Assembly: GCF_900100975.1 (NCBI RefSeq)
Contig: NZ_FNFX01000002.1
Span: forward strand, 124,001 to 188,000
DNA: 64,000 nucleotides
Source of the DNA: Methylophilus rhizosphaerae
GTDB taxonomy: Bacteria > Pseudomonadota > Gammaproteobacteria > Burkholderiales > Methylophilaceae
Reading direction: 5' to 3'
Shown one piece after another: positions 27,251 to 36,325 of this stretch. A program made the position numbers and the translations under genes. Position 1 is the stretch's first letter, and each line of letters begins with the position of its first letter. The notes below the pieces were generated by a model, which was not told where the DNA came from, made no database searches, and was given only the letters and a program-made list of their open reading frames with translations.

Positions 27251-27430
27251 CTAACGGTTAAACCATAACACCAGCAACCCGGTCAGGACGGAGATAAAAC
27301 CAATAAACCGGAGCTGCCCGTCACGTAATTGCAGCAGTTTTTCAAAGGTCTGGCGCCAGGACTGGGTAAACAGTAATGGCATCAATCCTTCAATCAGCAA
27401 TACCCCACCAAGCAACCACCACCAGTTCAT
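27251..27430 (-). CDS. DUF2065 small membrane protein (YjeT-like)
   Basis: A 59-residue protein beginning MNWWWLLGGVLLIEGLMPLL and ending VLTGLLVLWFNR, with two hydrophobic segments (about 3-20 and 41-57) around a short polar loop. It matches DUF2065, whose members sit between hflC and hisZ/purA in many proteobacteria; the function is unknown. It starts 15 bases after the hflC stop and is followed by a terminator, so it closes the hfq operon. A role with the membrane-bound HflKC complex is only suggested by position. Confidence 0.88.
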   Translation of the reverse strand: MNWWWLLGGVLLIEGLMPLLFTQSWRQTFEKLLQLRDGQLRFIGFISVLTGLLVLWFNR

Positions 27431-27445
27431 ACATTGCCAGCAGAA

Positions 27446-28315
27446 TTATTTCTTACCAGTATTGCGCATGTATTTAAAGAAATCTGAATTCTGGTCAATC
27501 ACCATCACGTCAGACTTGCTTTTGAAGCTGTTTTTATACGCTTCCTGGCTACGGTAGAACGCGTAGAATTCGGGATTTTTGCCATAAGCCTGCGCATATA
27601 CTTCTGCAGCTTTCGCATCGCCCTCACCCTTTACCTTTTGTGCATCACGGTACGCTTCCGCAATAATCACTTCACGCTGTTTATCCGCATCGGCACGGAT
27701 TTTTTCAGCTGCAGCAGCACCTTGCGAACGTAATTCATTGGCCACAGATTTACGCTCAGCCTCCATACGCTGGTAAACCGACTCACTCACCTCTTTGGTC
27801 AGATCTACCCGACGTAAACGCACATCCAGAATCTGGATACCCATCTGGCGGCTTTCCTTGTCAGCGCGCTCACGCAGAATATCCATAATTTCTGCACGTT
27901 CGCCGGAAACCACATCATGAATGGTACGTTTACCAAACTCTGCCCGCAGGCCATCATTGACCATTTGCGAGATACGACGCTCAGCCTGTACTTCATCGCC
28001 CCGCACAGAAACATAATATCTGGCCGGGTCAATAATGCGCCACTTGATAAATGAATCAACCAATACGTTCTTTTTCTCGCTGGTAATAAAACGGTCAGGT
28101 TCTTCCCAGTTCAAAGTCAGGATACGTTTGTCGTAATAGCGGATATTCTCGACCATAGGCATTTTGAAATAAATACCAGGTTCTTTTTTGACAGAGACAA
28201 TTTCACCCAGGCGGAATACCAGCGCATATTCCCGCTGGTCCACGGTATACGCCGAGGAAGTAATCACCACCAGTAATATAAATACCCCGATTAACAGGCT
28301 TCCAATATTTCTCAT
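27446..28315 (-). CDS. hflC: HflC, modulator of the FtsH protease
   Basis: SPFH/prohibitin-family membrane protein that assembles with HflK into a large cage around FtsH. 289 residues: one N-terminal membrane anchor (about 5-22, LLIGVFILLVVITSSAYTV), the SPFH domain (about 25-190), and a long coiled coil (about 190-260) ending with the conserved SDFFKYMRN near the C-terminus. It begins 22 bases after hflK, in the same operon. Confidence 0.96.
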   Translation of the reverse strand: MRNIGSLLIGVFILLVVITSSAYTVDQREYALVFRLGEIVSVKKEPGIYFKMPMVENIRYYDKRILTLNWEEPDRFITSEKKNVLVDSFIKWRIIDPARYYVSVRGDEVQAERRISQMVNDGLRAEFGKRTIHDVVSGERAEIMDILRERADKESRQMGIQILDVRLRRVDLTKEVSESVYQRMEAERKSVANELRSQGAAAAEKIRADADKQREVIIAEAYRDAQKVKGEGDAKAAEVYAQAYGKNPEFYAFYRSQEAYKNSFKSKSDVMVIDQNSDFFKYMRNTGKK

Positions 28316-28337
28316 GTTCTTTTTCCTTCAGGGGCAA

Positions 28338-29525
28338 CTAGCGATATTCGCGATCACGGCTTCTCATGGAGTCACGAGTGCGATCCAGGCCAGTGCTATC
28401 ACTGCGAGACGGTTCCTGGGCAGACTTTTCTGCAGCAGGCGCGGATGTCGTTCCATTACCGGCACCACTCATACTCATCAGTTTGTCCAATGGCAAATAA
28501 AGCAAGCTATTGCCACCTTTTTGATCCACCAGCACTTTGCTGGTGTTGGACAGTATCTGTTCCTGTGTATCCAGATACAAGCGCTGGCGAGTCACTTCCG
28601 GTGCCTTGTTGTATTGCGTCAGAATCTGCTCAAAACGGTCAGCATTACCCCTGGCTTCGTTTTCCACCCGTAATTTGTAACCGGAGGCTTCTTCCGCCAG
28701 GCGCGCTGCGGTACCGCGTGCTTTTGGAATCACGTCATTGGCATAAGCCTGACCTTCATTTTTCTGGCGTTCCAGATCCTGCTTGGCTTTCACCGCATCA
28801 TCAAACGCGGCCTGCACCTGCTCAGGTGGCTGCGCATTCTGCATGGTGACATTGACGATATGAACACCGGACTGGTATCTATCCAGCATTTCCTGCATCA
28901 GTTTTTTTGCTTTTGCAGCTACTTCATCACGGCCCTCATACAGCACGAAATCCATTTTGCTCTTACCGGCAATTTCACGGATCGCCGTCTCGGCAATACC
29001 GCGCACGCTCTCCTCTGTTGAGCGGTTGTTAAACTGGTAATCTTCGACCGATTTGAGGTTGTACTGTACGGCCACTTGCAAGTCAATGATATTTTCATCA
29101 TCGGTCAGCATGAGCGATTCGCGCAACTCCTTGTTGCGACCAGACTCGCCCTCAAAAGAACGATAGCCCAACTCAATAGTCCGCACCTGTTCAAGGTTAA
29201 CGTTTTCAACCGTCTCAATCGGGAAAGGCAAATGCCAGCGCGGGCCTGGCATGGTGGTTTCAACATGCTTGCCAAAACGCAACACGACACCGCGAGATCC
29301 CTGGTCCACGATATAAAAACCGGAGCCCAGCCAGATCAGGGCAACCAGGCCCAGGATAGGCGCAACCGGCAAAGATTGTGGTGCCGGTGCACCACCACGA
29401 GGGCCACCCTGCCCGCCTTTGCCACCAAACATACGATTGAGCTTTTGATTCAAGTCCTTGAACACCTCGTCCAGATCGGGCGGGCCTTCATTATTTTTAT
29501 TCCAAAAGCCTGGAAACTTTCTCAT
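28338..29525 (-). CDS. hflK: HflK, modulator of the FtsH protease
   Basis: Partner of HflC. 395 residues: a Gly-rich cytoplasmic N-terminus (FGGKGGQGGPRGG, about 34-46), one membrane segment (about 55-75, ILGLVALIWLGSGFYIV), an SPFH domain and a coiled coil rich in Ala/Glu. The C-terminal 50 residues are Ser/Arg/Asp-rich and probably disordered. It starts 26 bases after the end of hflX. Confidence 0.96.
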   Translation of the reverse strand: MRKFPGFWNKNNEGPPDLDEVFKDLNQKLNRMFGGKGGQGGPRGGAPAPQSLPVAPILGLVALIWLGSGFYIVDQGSRGVVLRFGKHVETTMPGPRWHLPFPIETVENVNLEQVRTIELGYRSFEGESGRNKELRESLMLTDDENIIDLQVAVQYNLKSVEDYQFNNRSTEESVRGIAETAIREIAGKSKMDFVLYEGRDEVAAKAKKLMQEMLDRYQSGVHIVNVTMQNAQPPEQVQAAFDDAVKAKQDLERQKNEGQAYANDVIPKARGTAARLAEEASGYKLRVENEARGNADRFEQILTQYNKAPEVTRQRLYLDTQEQILSNTSKVLVDQKGGNSLLYLPLDKLMSMSGAGNGTTSAPAAEKSAQEPSRSDSTGLDRTRDSMRSRDREYR

Positions 29526-29551
29526 TCATATACTCCGCTTGATATTTCCTG

Positions 29552-30668
29552 TTAAACGTAGGCACGCTCTTCCGTACTCAGTTTTTTCAGATATTGTTGA
29601 TGCTCTAACAGCGCCTGACGCAAATCTTCGATGCCTGTACCCTCTCTGGCTGAGACACGAACAGTCCGGATATTACCATATTCATTCCTGTCCACCCCCG
29701 GCGCCATGTCCAGGCGGTCAATCTGGTTCAATACCAGGATCTGCGGAACGTTCGCGGCACCAATTTCATTAAGCACAATATTCACCTGCTCAATCTGGTT
29801 GTCGCGGTTGGGACTGGCCACGTCGACCACATGCAACAGTAAGTCGGCCTGCGCAGCTTCTTCCAGGGTAGCGCCAAAGGCTTCAATCAGGGTAGTCGGC
29901 AAATGCTTGATAAAGCCTACCGTATCGGACAAGACTACCGGGTAACCTTCCGGTAAATGCATTTTGCGTGAAGTCGTATCCAGCGTTGCAAATAGCTGAT
30001 CCGCTGCGTACACGCCAGAATGCGTTAACCGGTTAAACAAAGTGGATTTACCGGCGTTGGTATACCCTACCAACGATACCGTCATCAAATTGGAACGTTT
30101 ACGTGCACGACGCTGCATGCCACGTTGCTGTTTCAGCTTGTCCAGTTTTTCACGCAATTGCTTCACGCGTATACGCAACATACGCCGGTCGAGTTCCAGC
30201 TGTGTTTCACCCGGGCCACCGCGCACACCGATACCGCCTTTTTGGCGTTCAAGGTGGGTCCAGCCGCGTAGACAAGTGCTCCAGTTGCGCCAGCTCCACT
30301 TGCAATTTACCTTCATGGGATTGCGCGCGCTGGGCAAAAATATCCAGGATAAGGCCGGTACGGTCCACCACGCGCGCCTCAAGCAACTTTTCGAGGTTAC
30401 GCTGCTGCGAAGGGCTCAAGTCGTGATTAAACGCCGCCACTTTGCTTTCATGTGCGGCCATGAGTGCTTTCAGTTCATCTGCCTTACCGGAGCCAATAAA
30501 ATATTTGGGATCAGGTGAATGGCGTTTACCTTCAAGCGTGGCTGAAATATTTAGTCCGGCAGTACCGGCAAGATGGCGGAGTTCTTGCAAACTTTCTTCG
30601 TAATCAGCATCACCAAAATTGACACTGACCAGGACGACAGCATCTCCGCCGCTAGGTCTATCAAACAT
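29552..30668 (-). pseudogene. hflX: HflX ribosome-splitting GTPase, frameshifted
   Basis: HflX is a GTPase that binds and splits stalled ribosomes. The N-terminal part (30668 to about 30270) reads MFDRPSGGDAVVLVSVNFG and on to VELAQLEHLSTRL, then hits a stop at 30249. The rest (from about 30268 to 29552) continues in another frame from RGWTHLERQKGGIGVRGGPGE, with the G motifs GYTNAGKSTLFN, DTVGFIKHLP and LNQIDRLD intact. Family proteins read TRLVRGWTHLER here, so the DNA lacks 11 bases coding for most of TRLV. The missing unit would form a near-perfect tandem repeat with the bases that remain. Either a true disruption, a slippage-prone site, or an assembly error. The start is six bases after hfq. 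Confidence 0.88.
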
Positions 30669-30671
30669 GCA

Positions 30672-30914
30672 TTAAGATTCTTGTGCGGGTTCGTGTGATC
30701 CCAGGCTGACTGGACGGGCTGGAACAATGGTGGAAATAGCGTGTTTGTAAACCATTTGGGTCACAGTGTTTTTCAACAGAATGACATACTGATCGAAGGA
30801 ATCTACCTGGCCTTGCAATTTAATACCGTTTACGAGATAAATAGACACTTGTACATGCTCTTTTCTCAGGGCGTTAAGAAAAGGATCTTGCAGCATTTGG
30901 CCTTTATTATTCAT
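30672..30914 (-). CDS. hfq: RNA chaperone Hfq
   Basis: Sm-like hexamer that helps small RNAs pair with mRNAs. 80 residues: Sm1 motif around [26 protein letters not shown] and Sm2 [12 protein letters not shown], with the proximal-face YKHA signature. It begins [19 protein letters not shown], as in other betaproteobacteria; the C-terminal tail is short (about 12 residues). A good ribosome site (AAGGAGC) precedes it. It heads the hfq-hflX-hflK-hflC-DUF2065 operon. Confidence 0.97.
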   Translation of the reverse strand: MNNKGQMLQDPFLNALRKEHVQVSIYLVNGIKLQGQVDSFDQYVILLKNTVTQMVYKHAISTIVPARPVSLGSHEPAQES

Positions 30915-31028
30915 CTAAAATTGCTCCTTGTTTGTTTTAATCATATATTGGAGTTTTATTATCTTGAACACCAATCCCTTACAGTGACTATGATTGTACT
31001 AATTTGTTCCAATTTCAATGCCTGTGCA

Positions 31029-32435
31029 TTATTTTTTTGGAAATAAAGCACGAATGCGCTGTAAACAGTGTTCTTTACCTAAAATCGACATCACTTGATC
31101 GATGCTTGGCGACTGCGCAATGCCGATCAAAGCCACCCGTAACGGCATAGCCAGTTTGGGGAATTTGATCTGTTGCTCAGTCACGACCTGATTCAGGACA
31201 TCGTGCAATTTATCGGCAGTCCAGTCAGAATCTTGAGTCTTTTCCAGAAAACTTTCGATATACGCAGCGGTTTCCGGCTGGATATGTTTGGTGGCATCTG
31301 CCTCATTGATGGCTGGCATCTGGTAGAAGAATGCAATCTCCTGCGCCAGCTGATTCAAATTGTTGGCCCGCTCGCGGTATAAATTCAGTACCGCCAGCAA
31401 GTCTGGCGTTTGGATTTCATTGATGCCCAGTTTTGCCAGGCGTGGCTTCACTTCTGCTGCAATCCGTTCCAGCGGCAAGGTTTTGATATAGTGCGCATTC
31501 AACCAGTTGAGTTTTTCAGTATTGAACTGCGCGGCAGACGGCGTGATATGGTCAAGATCAAACCATTTACAGAACTGTTCCATGCTGAATACTTCATCGT
31601 CGCCATGTGACCAGCCCAGGCGTGCCAGGTAATTTAGCACGGCTTCACGCAGGTATCCATCCTCGTGATACTGCATCACGCTGACAGCACCGTGGCGCTT
31701 GGACAGCTTCTGCCCGTCATCGCCCAGAATCATGGATAAATGCGCATACTGTGGAACTTGTGCGCCCAGCGCTTTTAACATATTGATCTGGCGTGGCGTA
31801 TTGTTGACGTGGTCATCGCCACGAATCACCTGCGTCACGCCCATTTCCCAGTCATCGACGACAACACAGAAATTATAGGTTGGCGTACCATCTGCACGCG
31901 CAATAATCAGGTCATCCAGTTCAGCATTGGCAATCTCGATACGACCTTTGACCATATCGTCCCACGCTACAACGCCATCTTGCGGGTTTTTAAAACGCAC
32001 GACTGGCGGCACGTCTTTTGGCGGTTCAGGCAAGACCTTGCCCTCTTCCGGGCGCCAGCGACCGTCATAGCGTGGTTTCAACCCTTGCTGCATCTGGCTT
32101 TCCCGTAGCGCATCCAGCTCTTCCTTACTGCAATAGCAGTAATAAGCCTGCCCCGCCTCCAGCATTTTCCGGATCGTGGCTTTGTAAATATCCATACGCT
32201 GCATCTGGTAAAACGGGCCTTCGTCATGATCCAGTTGCAACCAAGCCATGCCGTCCAAAATCGCCTGCACCGCTTCCGGCGTAGAGCGCGCCACATCAGT
32301 ATCTTCAATCCGCAGGATAAACTGGCCACCATGACGTTTGGCATAGGCCCAGGAAAATAATGCGGTGCGCGCGCCGCCAATGTGTAGGTAACCGGTGGGG
32401 CTGGGTGCAAAACGGGTTTTAACAGCTGATTGCAT
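31029..32435 (-). CDS. gltX: Glutamyl-tRNA synthetase
   Basis: Charges tRNA-Glu (and possibly tRNA-Gln, since glutaminyl-tRNA synthetase status is not visible here). 468 residues with the class I HIGH element as FAPSPTGYLHIGGARTALF and the KMSKS element as KLSKRHG, plus the zinc-region pattern CYCSKEE. The start at 32435 (MQSAVKTRFAPS) follows family alignment; 15 upstream codons are rejected. Upstream the minus strand holds TAAAAT-like A/T-rich promoter sequence. Confidence 0.96.
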   Translation of the reverse strand: MQSAVKTRFAPSPTGYLHIGGARTALFSWAYAKRHGGQFILRIEDTDVARSTPEAVQAILDGMAWLQLDHDEGPFYQMQRMDIYKATIRKMLEAGQAYYCYCSKEELDALRESQMQQGLKPRYDGRWRPEEGKVLPEPPKDVPPVVRFKNPQDGVVAWDDMVKGRIEIANAELDDLIIARADGTPTYNFCVVVDDWEMGVTQVIRGDDHVNNTPRQINMLKALGAQVPQYAHLSMILGDDGQKLSKRHGAVSVMQYHEDGYLREAVLNYLARLGWSHGDDEVFSMEQFCKWFDLDHITPSAAQFNTEKLNWLNAHYIKTLPLERIAAEVKPRLAKLGINEIQTPDLLAVLNLYRERANNLNQLAQEIAFFYQMPAINEADATKHIQPETAAYIESFLEKTQDSDWTADKLHDVLNQVVTEQQIKFPKLAMPLRVALIGIAQSPSIDQVMSILGKEHCLQRIRALFPKK

Positions 32436-32517
32436 GATGACTCTCTGAATTCTTAAGCGCATTATTTTAACATGGCCCACGTGGTCATGCCGTACCGCCT
32501 GGTATTACAGCGCCAGA

Positions 32518-32546
32518 TTGAAGCGCGGATATAAACGCGCTATGAT
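32518..32546 (+). promoter_or_regulatory. sigma70 promoter placing +1 on the start codon of the 111-residue ORF
   Basis: TTGAAG at 32518-32523, a 17-base spacer, and TATGAT at 32541-32546. The six bases GCGCGC separate the hexamer from the ATG at 32553, so the predicted transcript has no leader. Confidence 0.65.
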
Positions 32547-32552
32547 GCGCGC

Positions 32553-32888
32553 ATGATGCAGCCTTCCCTTTCCAGCACTGACGTCCATGTCGGCGAGCTT
32601 TACGGTAAACCGGATGCCGCCGGGCAAACCCAGACCATTTATCATGTGGTTGCCCTGCACAAACAAGGCATCACCTTGCAGAATATGGATAACCCGTTAA
32701 GCCAGTTTGAAACCACCGCCAGCAAGCTGCTGCAATCTGGTTATATCCGGCTCAGCCAAACGCCTTATGTCAATCTGTCACACAACAGTAAACGCAAAAA
32801 CAGCGTTTCCAAACTCAAACGCTGCCCTTATACACTGGATTGCTTTGCCGAGCGGGCTGATTGTGAGCGACCACAAATCAGCCAGTAG
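32553..32888 (+). CDS. Unrecognised 111-residue cytoplasmic protein
   Basis: I do not recognise this protein. It begins MMQPSLSSTDVHVGELYGKP, has no signal peptide or membrane segment, and contains a middle part that could form a small alpha/beta domain (QTIYHVVALHKQGITLQN). The end is basic, then cysteine-containing (KRCPYTLDCFAERADCERP), a three-cysteine pattern C-x5-C-x7-C that could bind a metal. A well-formed promoter with 17-base spacer precedes it, and a tandem ATG-ATG begins the frame without a Shine-Dalgarno sequence. That promoter is the main support for it being a real gene. Confidence 0.6.
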   Translation: MMQPSLSSTDVHVGELYGKPDAAGQTQTIYHVVALHKQGITLQNMDNPLSQFETTASKLLQSGYIRLSQTPYVNLSHNSKRKNSVSKLKRCPYTLDCFAERADCERPQISQ

Positions 32889-33004
32889 CCGAGAAATCTA
32901 ATGACAACATTGAATAATTTTTCCATTTGACGCTCTAACCTTACGCAGCGTCAAAAAACAAGTTGTGTTTATTCAAGCAATTGTGCGGAAAGAAGGATTA
33001 GACA

Positions 33005-33223
33005 ATGACATTTTTATCATCACAGGTACAGCAAATAGCCAGAATCGGGGCGAATCTTGAACTCAGCCCCGAAAGCAATTATTTATCTTCCCAAGTAGAG
33101 CAGATTATCAGGATTGTCAAAAGCCGCGAAGGCCATATCAGGGTACATGCCGGCAATTACACCTCTTCGCAGTTGGAACAGTTCGCACGGATTGGCGGCG
33201 CCAGCGTTACCATTGTGGTGTAA
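33005..33223 (+). CDS. 72-residue protein of three helix-strand repeats
   Basis: Unrecognised, but clearly built from three copies of one unit. The copies start at F3, Y26 and Y52, each with the core SSQ(V/L)xQ(I/F)xRI: FLSSQVQQIARIGAN, YLSSQVEQIIRIVKS, YTSSQLEQFARIGGA. Each is followed by a likely short beta-strand (LELSP, HIRVHAG, VTIVV). No signal peptide or membrane segment. A good ribosome site (GAAGGA) stands 8 bases before the ATG, and a symmetrical terminator follows 19 bases after the stop, so it is a compact single-gene unit. A solenoid-like or oligomerising small protein is possible; function unknown. Confidence 0.75.
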   Translation: MTFLSSQVQQIARIGANLELSPESNYLSSQVEQIIRIVKSREGHIRVHAGNYTSSQLEQFARIGGASVTIVV

Positions 33224-33242
33224 CGAAAGATAAACAAGCAAT

Positions 33243-33270
33243 AAAAAATGCCGCAATTGCGGCATTTTTT
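33243..33270. terminator. Bidirectional terminator, 72-residue protein / rimO
   Basis: Perfect 28-base palindrome: six A, TGCCGCAA, its complement, six T. It lies between convergent genes. Confidence 0.9.
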
Positions 33271-33285
33271 ATCATCCCTAGCCCA

Positions 33286-34620
33286 TTAAAACTCAGGAGG
33301 TGCGCCGATCAAGTCATGACCTTGTGAATCAACAATCTGCACATCAACGAAATCACCAGGATTCAAGCCTTCGGCATCCTGCAAATAGACAATACCATCA
33401 ATTTCTGGCGCATCGGCTTTGGTACGCGCAATTGCCAGCACATTGCCATCGTCATCTTCGGTCAGTTCATCCACCAGCACCGTTTGCAGGCTACCCACTT
33501 TAGCAGCAACCTTGGCGGCGCTTATGCGCTCCTGGACTTCCATAAAACGGCTCAAGCGTTCTTTTTTGATCTCCTCCGGCACCTGGTCTGGCAAGGCATT
33601 GGCAGTTGCACCATCAACAGCAGAATAAGCGAAACAGCCGACGCGGTCCAATTGTGCCTCTTCCATAAAGTCGAGCAGCATCTTGAAGTCATCTTCAGTT
33701 TCGCCAGGGAAACCGACAATAAAAGTACTACGGATAGCAATTTCAGGACAGGTTTCACGCCAGGCTTTAATACGTGCCAGGTTGTTTTCACTGCTGGCCG
33801 GGCGCTTCATGGATTTGAGGATGCGCGGGCTGGCGTGCTGCAAAGGCACATCCAGGTAAGGCAGGATCGCACCTTCTGCCATCAATGGAATCACGTCATC
33901 GACATGCGGATAAGGGTAAACATAATGCAACCGCACCCACACGCCCAACTCACCCAGCGCCTTGCTGAGTTCAGTCATATGCGTTTTAACCGGGCGGCCA
34001 TTCCAGAAGCCTTTGCGGAATTTCATATCCACGCCATAAGCTGACGTATCTTGCGAAATCACCAGGATCTCAGACACGCCGGCATTGACCAGGCTTTCCG
34101 CCTCATTCAGTACATCACCAATCGGGCGGCTGACCAGGTCACCCCGCATGCTGGGGATAATACAAAAGCTGCAACGATGATTACAGCCTTCTGAAATTTT
34201 GAGGTAGGCGTAATGTTTAGGCGTTAAACGGATGCCTTGTGGAGGCACCAGATCTGTGTATGGATCATGCGGTTTGGGTAAATGCGTATGCACATGTCCC
34301 ATCACTTCTTCCAGCGCATGCGGGCCGGTCACGGCCAATACGCTTGGATGCGCTTCTGTTACCACATCCCGTTTCGCACCCAAACAGCCGGTCACGATCA
34401 CTTTGCCGTTTTTATTCAGCGCTTCACCAATAGCATCCAAAGATTCCTGCACGGCAGAATCAATAAAGCCGCAGGTATTCACCACCACCAGGTCGGAGCG
34501 CTCATAACTGTTGCTGATTTCATATCCTTCTGCGCGCAACTGCGTCAGGATACGCTCGGAATCAGACCCGGCCTTGGGGCAACCCAGTGAAACAAAACCG
34601 ACTTTAGGCGTATTTTGCAT
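33286..34620 (-). CDS. rimO: Ribosomal protein S12 methylthiotransferase
   Basis: Radical-SAM enzyme that adds a methylthio group to aspartate 89 of ribosomal protein S12. 444 residues: an N-terminal UPF0004 domain with cysteines in [20 protein letters not shown] and TGCLGAK that hold an auxiliary cluster; a radical-SAM domain with CNHRCSFC; and a C-terminal TRAM domain (about 375-440). It starts 10 bases after the ZIP transporter gene, so the two are probably co-transcribed. Confidence 0.96.
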   Translation of the reverse strand: MQNTPKVGFVSLGCPKAGSDSERILTQLRAEGYEISNSYERSDLVVVNTCGFIDSAVQESLDAIGEALNKNGKVIVTGCLGAKRDVVTEAHPSVLAVTGPHALEEVMGHVHTHLPKPHDPYTDLVPPQGIRLTPKHYAYLKISEGCNHRCSFCIIPSMRGDLVSRPIGDVLNEAESLVNAGVSEILVISQDTSAYGVDMKFRKGFWNGRPVKTHMTELSKALGELGVWVRLHYVYPYPHVDDVIPLMAEGAILPYLDVPLQHASPRILKSMKRPASSENNLARIKAWRETCPEIAIRSTFIVGFPGETEDDFKMLLDFMEEAQLDRVGCFAYSAVDGATANALPDQVPEEIKKERLSRFMEVQERISAAKVAAKVGSLQTVLVDELTEDDDGNVLAIARTKADAPEIDGIVYLQDAEGLNPGDFVDVQIVDSQGHDLIGAPPEF

Positions 34621-34630
34621 AAAAAATCTT

Positions 34631-35560
34631 CTAACCCTCTACCAGAAGCTTGGTTATTGCTACAGAAGCAACCCCCAGGGTGATTAATAACAATTGCAAT
34701 AGCGTATCGCGCAAGGCAGTCCGCTTGTGTAAACCGGGAATCAGATCCGCAACCGCCACATACAGCATGCTGGCCGCAGCCAGGCTCAGGATATAAGGCA
34801 CCCAGTGCTGTACCAGGTTCAGCCCCAGGTAAGCCAGCAAACCACCAGCCAGTGTCGCCAGGCTGGAAGCAATATTGAACAGGAATGCCTTGCGCTTGCT
34901 GTAACCGGAATGCAGCAGAATCAGGAAGTCGCCGACTTCCTGTGGAATTTCATGGGCGATAATGGCCAGCGCTGTTACCAGGCCAACCTGCATATCCACC
35001 ATAAAAGCGGCGCAAATCAGCACCCCATCGACAAAATTATGGAAAGTATCACCTATCATGATCATCATGCCGCTACGGCCACCATCGTGGTCATGATGAT
35101 GGTGATGACTGAATACTTGTGTTGCTTCAGCAGGCGCCAGGCGGAATTTAATCGCGCCCTGTGGTGCCTTGACTGCTTTCTGTTCAGCAGGCTGTCCTGG
35201 ATGCAATTCTGGGCAATGTGCCTCGTCATGCATGGCATGCATTTCACAGTGTTCACCATGGCAATGCCGCCAAAGTACCAGCTTTTCCAATGCGAAAAAC
35301 AGCAAAATACCAAATAACATGGTGGCGGTCATGGCTTCCACATTGGGGCTGGTTTCAATCGCATGCGGCAGAATCTCAAGGAATACCGCTGCCAACAAAG
35401 CGCCAATCGCATAGCTCACCAGCAACGGAACCCAGTGTTTTCTGGCATTGAGGGCAAATATGGCAGCCACTGACACACTGAGTACGCCGCCCGCCAGGCA
35501 GGCAATGACCATACCAGTCAGCGGTGAAATCATGGCCAGGGATGTGGTGAGATTAATCAT
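34631..35560 (-). CDS. ZIP-family divalent metal transporter
   Basis: Inner-membrane transporter of 309 residues with about eight hydrophobic segments. The family metal-site motifs are present in the two central helices: HNFVDGVLI and [11 protein letters not shown]. Between the third and fourth helices is a long cytoplasmic loop with [15 protein letters not shown] and a SHHHHHDHD run, typical metal-binding loops of zinc/iron ZIPs. Zinc uptake is most likely; iron or manganese cannot be excluded. A TATAAT element at 35587-35592 on the minus strand gives a leader of about 20 bases. Confidence 0.92.
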   Translation of the reverse strand: MINLTTSLAMISPLTGMVIACLAGGVLSVSVAAIFALNARKHWVPLLVSYAIGALLAAVFLEILPHAIETSPNVEAMTATMLFGILLFFALEKLVLWRHCHGEHCEMHAMHDEAHCPELHPGQPAEQKAVKAPQGAIKFRLAPAEATQVFSHHHHHDHDGGRSGMMIMIGDTFHNFVDGVLICAAFMVDMQVGLVTALAIIAHEIPQEVGDFLILLHSGYSKRKAFLFNIASSLATLAGGLLAYLGLNLVQHWVPYILSLAAASMLYVAVADLIPGLHKRTALRDTLLQLLLITLGVASVAITKLLVEG

Positions 35561-35586
35561 GCATACTTTGTGGAAATGAGGCGGGC

Positions 35587-35592
35587 ATTATA
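35587..35592 (-). promoter_or_regulatory. -10 element upstream of the ZIP transporter
   Basis: Minus strand TATAATGCC, 26 bases before the start codon. No clear -35 is present, and no Zur/Fur-like palindrome is evident in the 103-base gap. Confidence 0.5.
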
Positions 35593-35663
35593 CGTGACTT
35601 CTGGCAAAAACAAAGTATAAACAAATAGTTAACCGGCAAGAATTCTTGCGGACCATTCACCTG

Positions 35664-36311
35664 TCAGTATGCTGCCACTATCGCCGCAAGCTGCTCAACC
35701 CGCTCGCATCGTTGCCAGTCCGGTTTTACCTGGCTGGCCTCTTCCGCATAACCCCATGTCACCAGCACAAAATCCATCCGGTTGGCCTCTGCAGATAATC
35801 CATCTTCCAGGCGGTCGCCGATATACAGGCAATCCTCTCGTTTTAAATTCTGCGCATCAACAATAGCGCCAATCATCTCCGCTTTCTTTCCGAGGGGAGG
35901 ATTAAAGTAATCCAGCGCATAGACGCCATCGAAATAAGCGTCCCATTGCAGATGTGCAATGATCTTCCCGCTTGGGTAAAAGCGTTTGTTGGTCGCAATG
36001 TAAAGGTGATATCCCGCTGCTTTCAGCTGTTGCAGCATGGCTGGTATGCCATCGAAAACTACCGACTGCAGATAGCCGGACGTATCGTAATGTTCCTTGA
36101 ATGCAGTCGCCAAAGTATTCAATAGCGATGCATTTTCACTCCCGGAGAGTTTGCGCAAGGTTTCCATCAGGGGTGGACCAATCACATTGCTATCCAATGG
36201 TGACTTGAGTGGCGTCCCAGTCGAAGTAAATGCCAGGTCAAAACAACTCAAAATACTGGGTGCAGAGTCAATCAGTGTCCCATCCAGGTCAAAAATCAGG
36301 TGCTTCTTCAT
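35664..36311 (-). CDS. HAD-family phosphatase (Gph-like)
   Basis: 215 residues with HAD motifs LIFDLDGTLIDSAPS, LYIATNKRF, a lysine in LGKKAEMIG and YIGDRLEDGLSAEANRM. The cap domain is of the helical C1 type. Closest in style to phosphoglycolate phosphatases, but the true gph candidate is the gene next to ubiG at 17.2 kb, so a different phosphate ester or pyrophosphate is plausible. It starts 14 bases after pgeF, at the end of a rluD-pgeF-HAD operon. Confidence 0.88.
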   Translation of the reverse strand: MKKHLIFDLDGTLIDSAPSILSCFDLAFTSTGTPLKSPLDSNVIGPPLMETLRKLSGSENASLLNTLATAFKEHYDTSGYLQSVVFDGIPAMLQQLKAAGYHLYIATNKRFYPSGKIIAHLQWDAYFDGVYALDYFNPPLGKKAEMIGAIVDAQNLKREDCLYIGDRLEDGLSAEANRMDFVLVTWGYAEEASQVKPDWQRCERVEQLAAIVAAY

Positions 36312-36325
36312 AGGCTTAAACCAGG

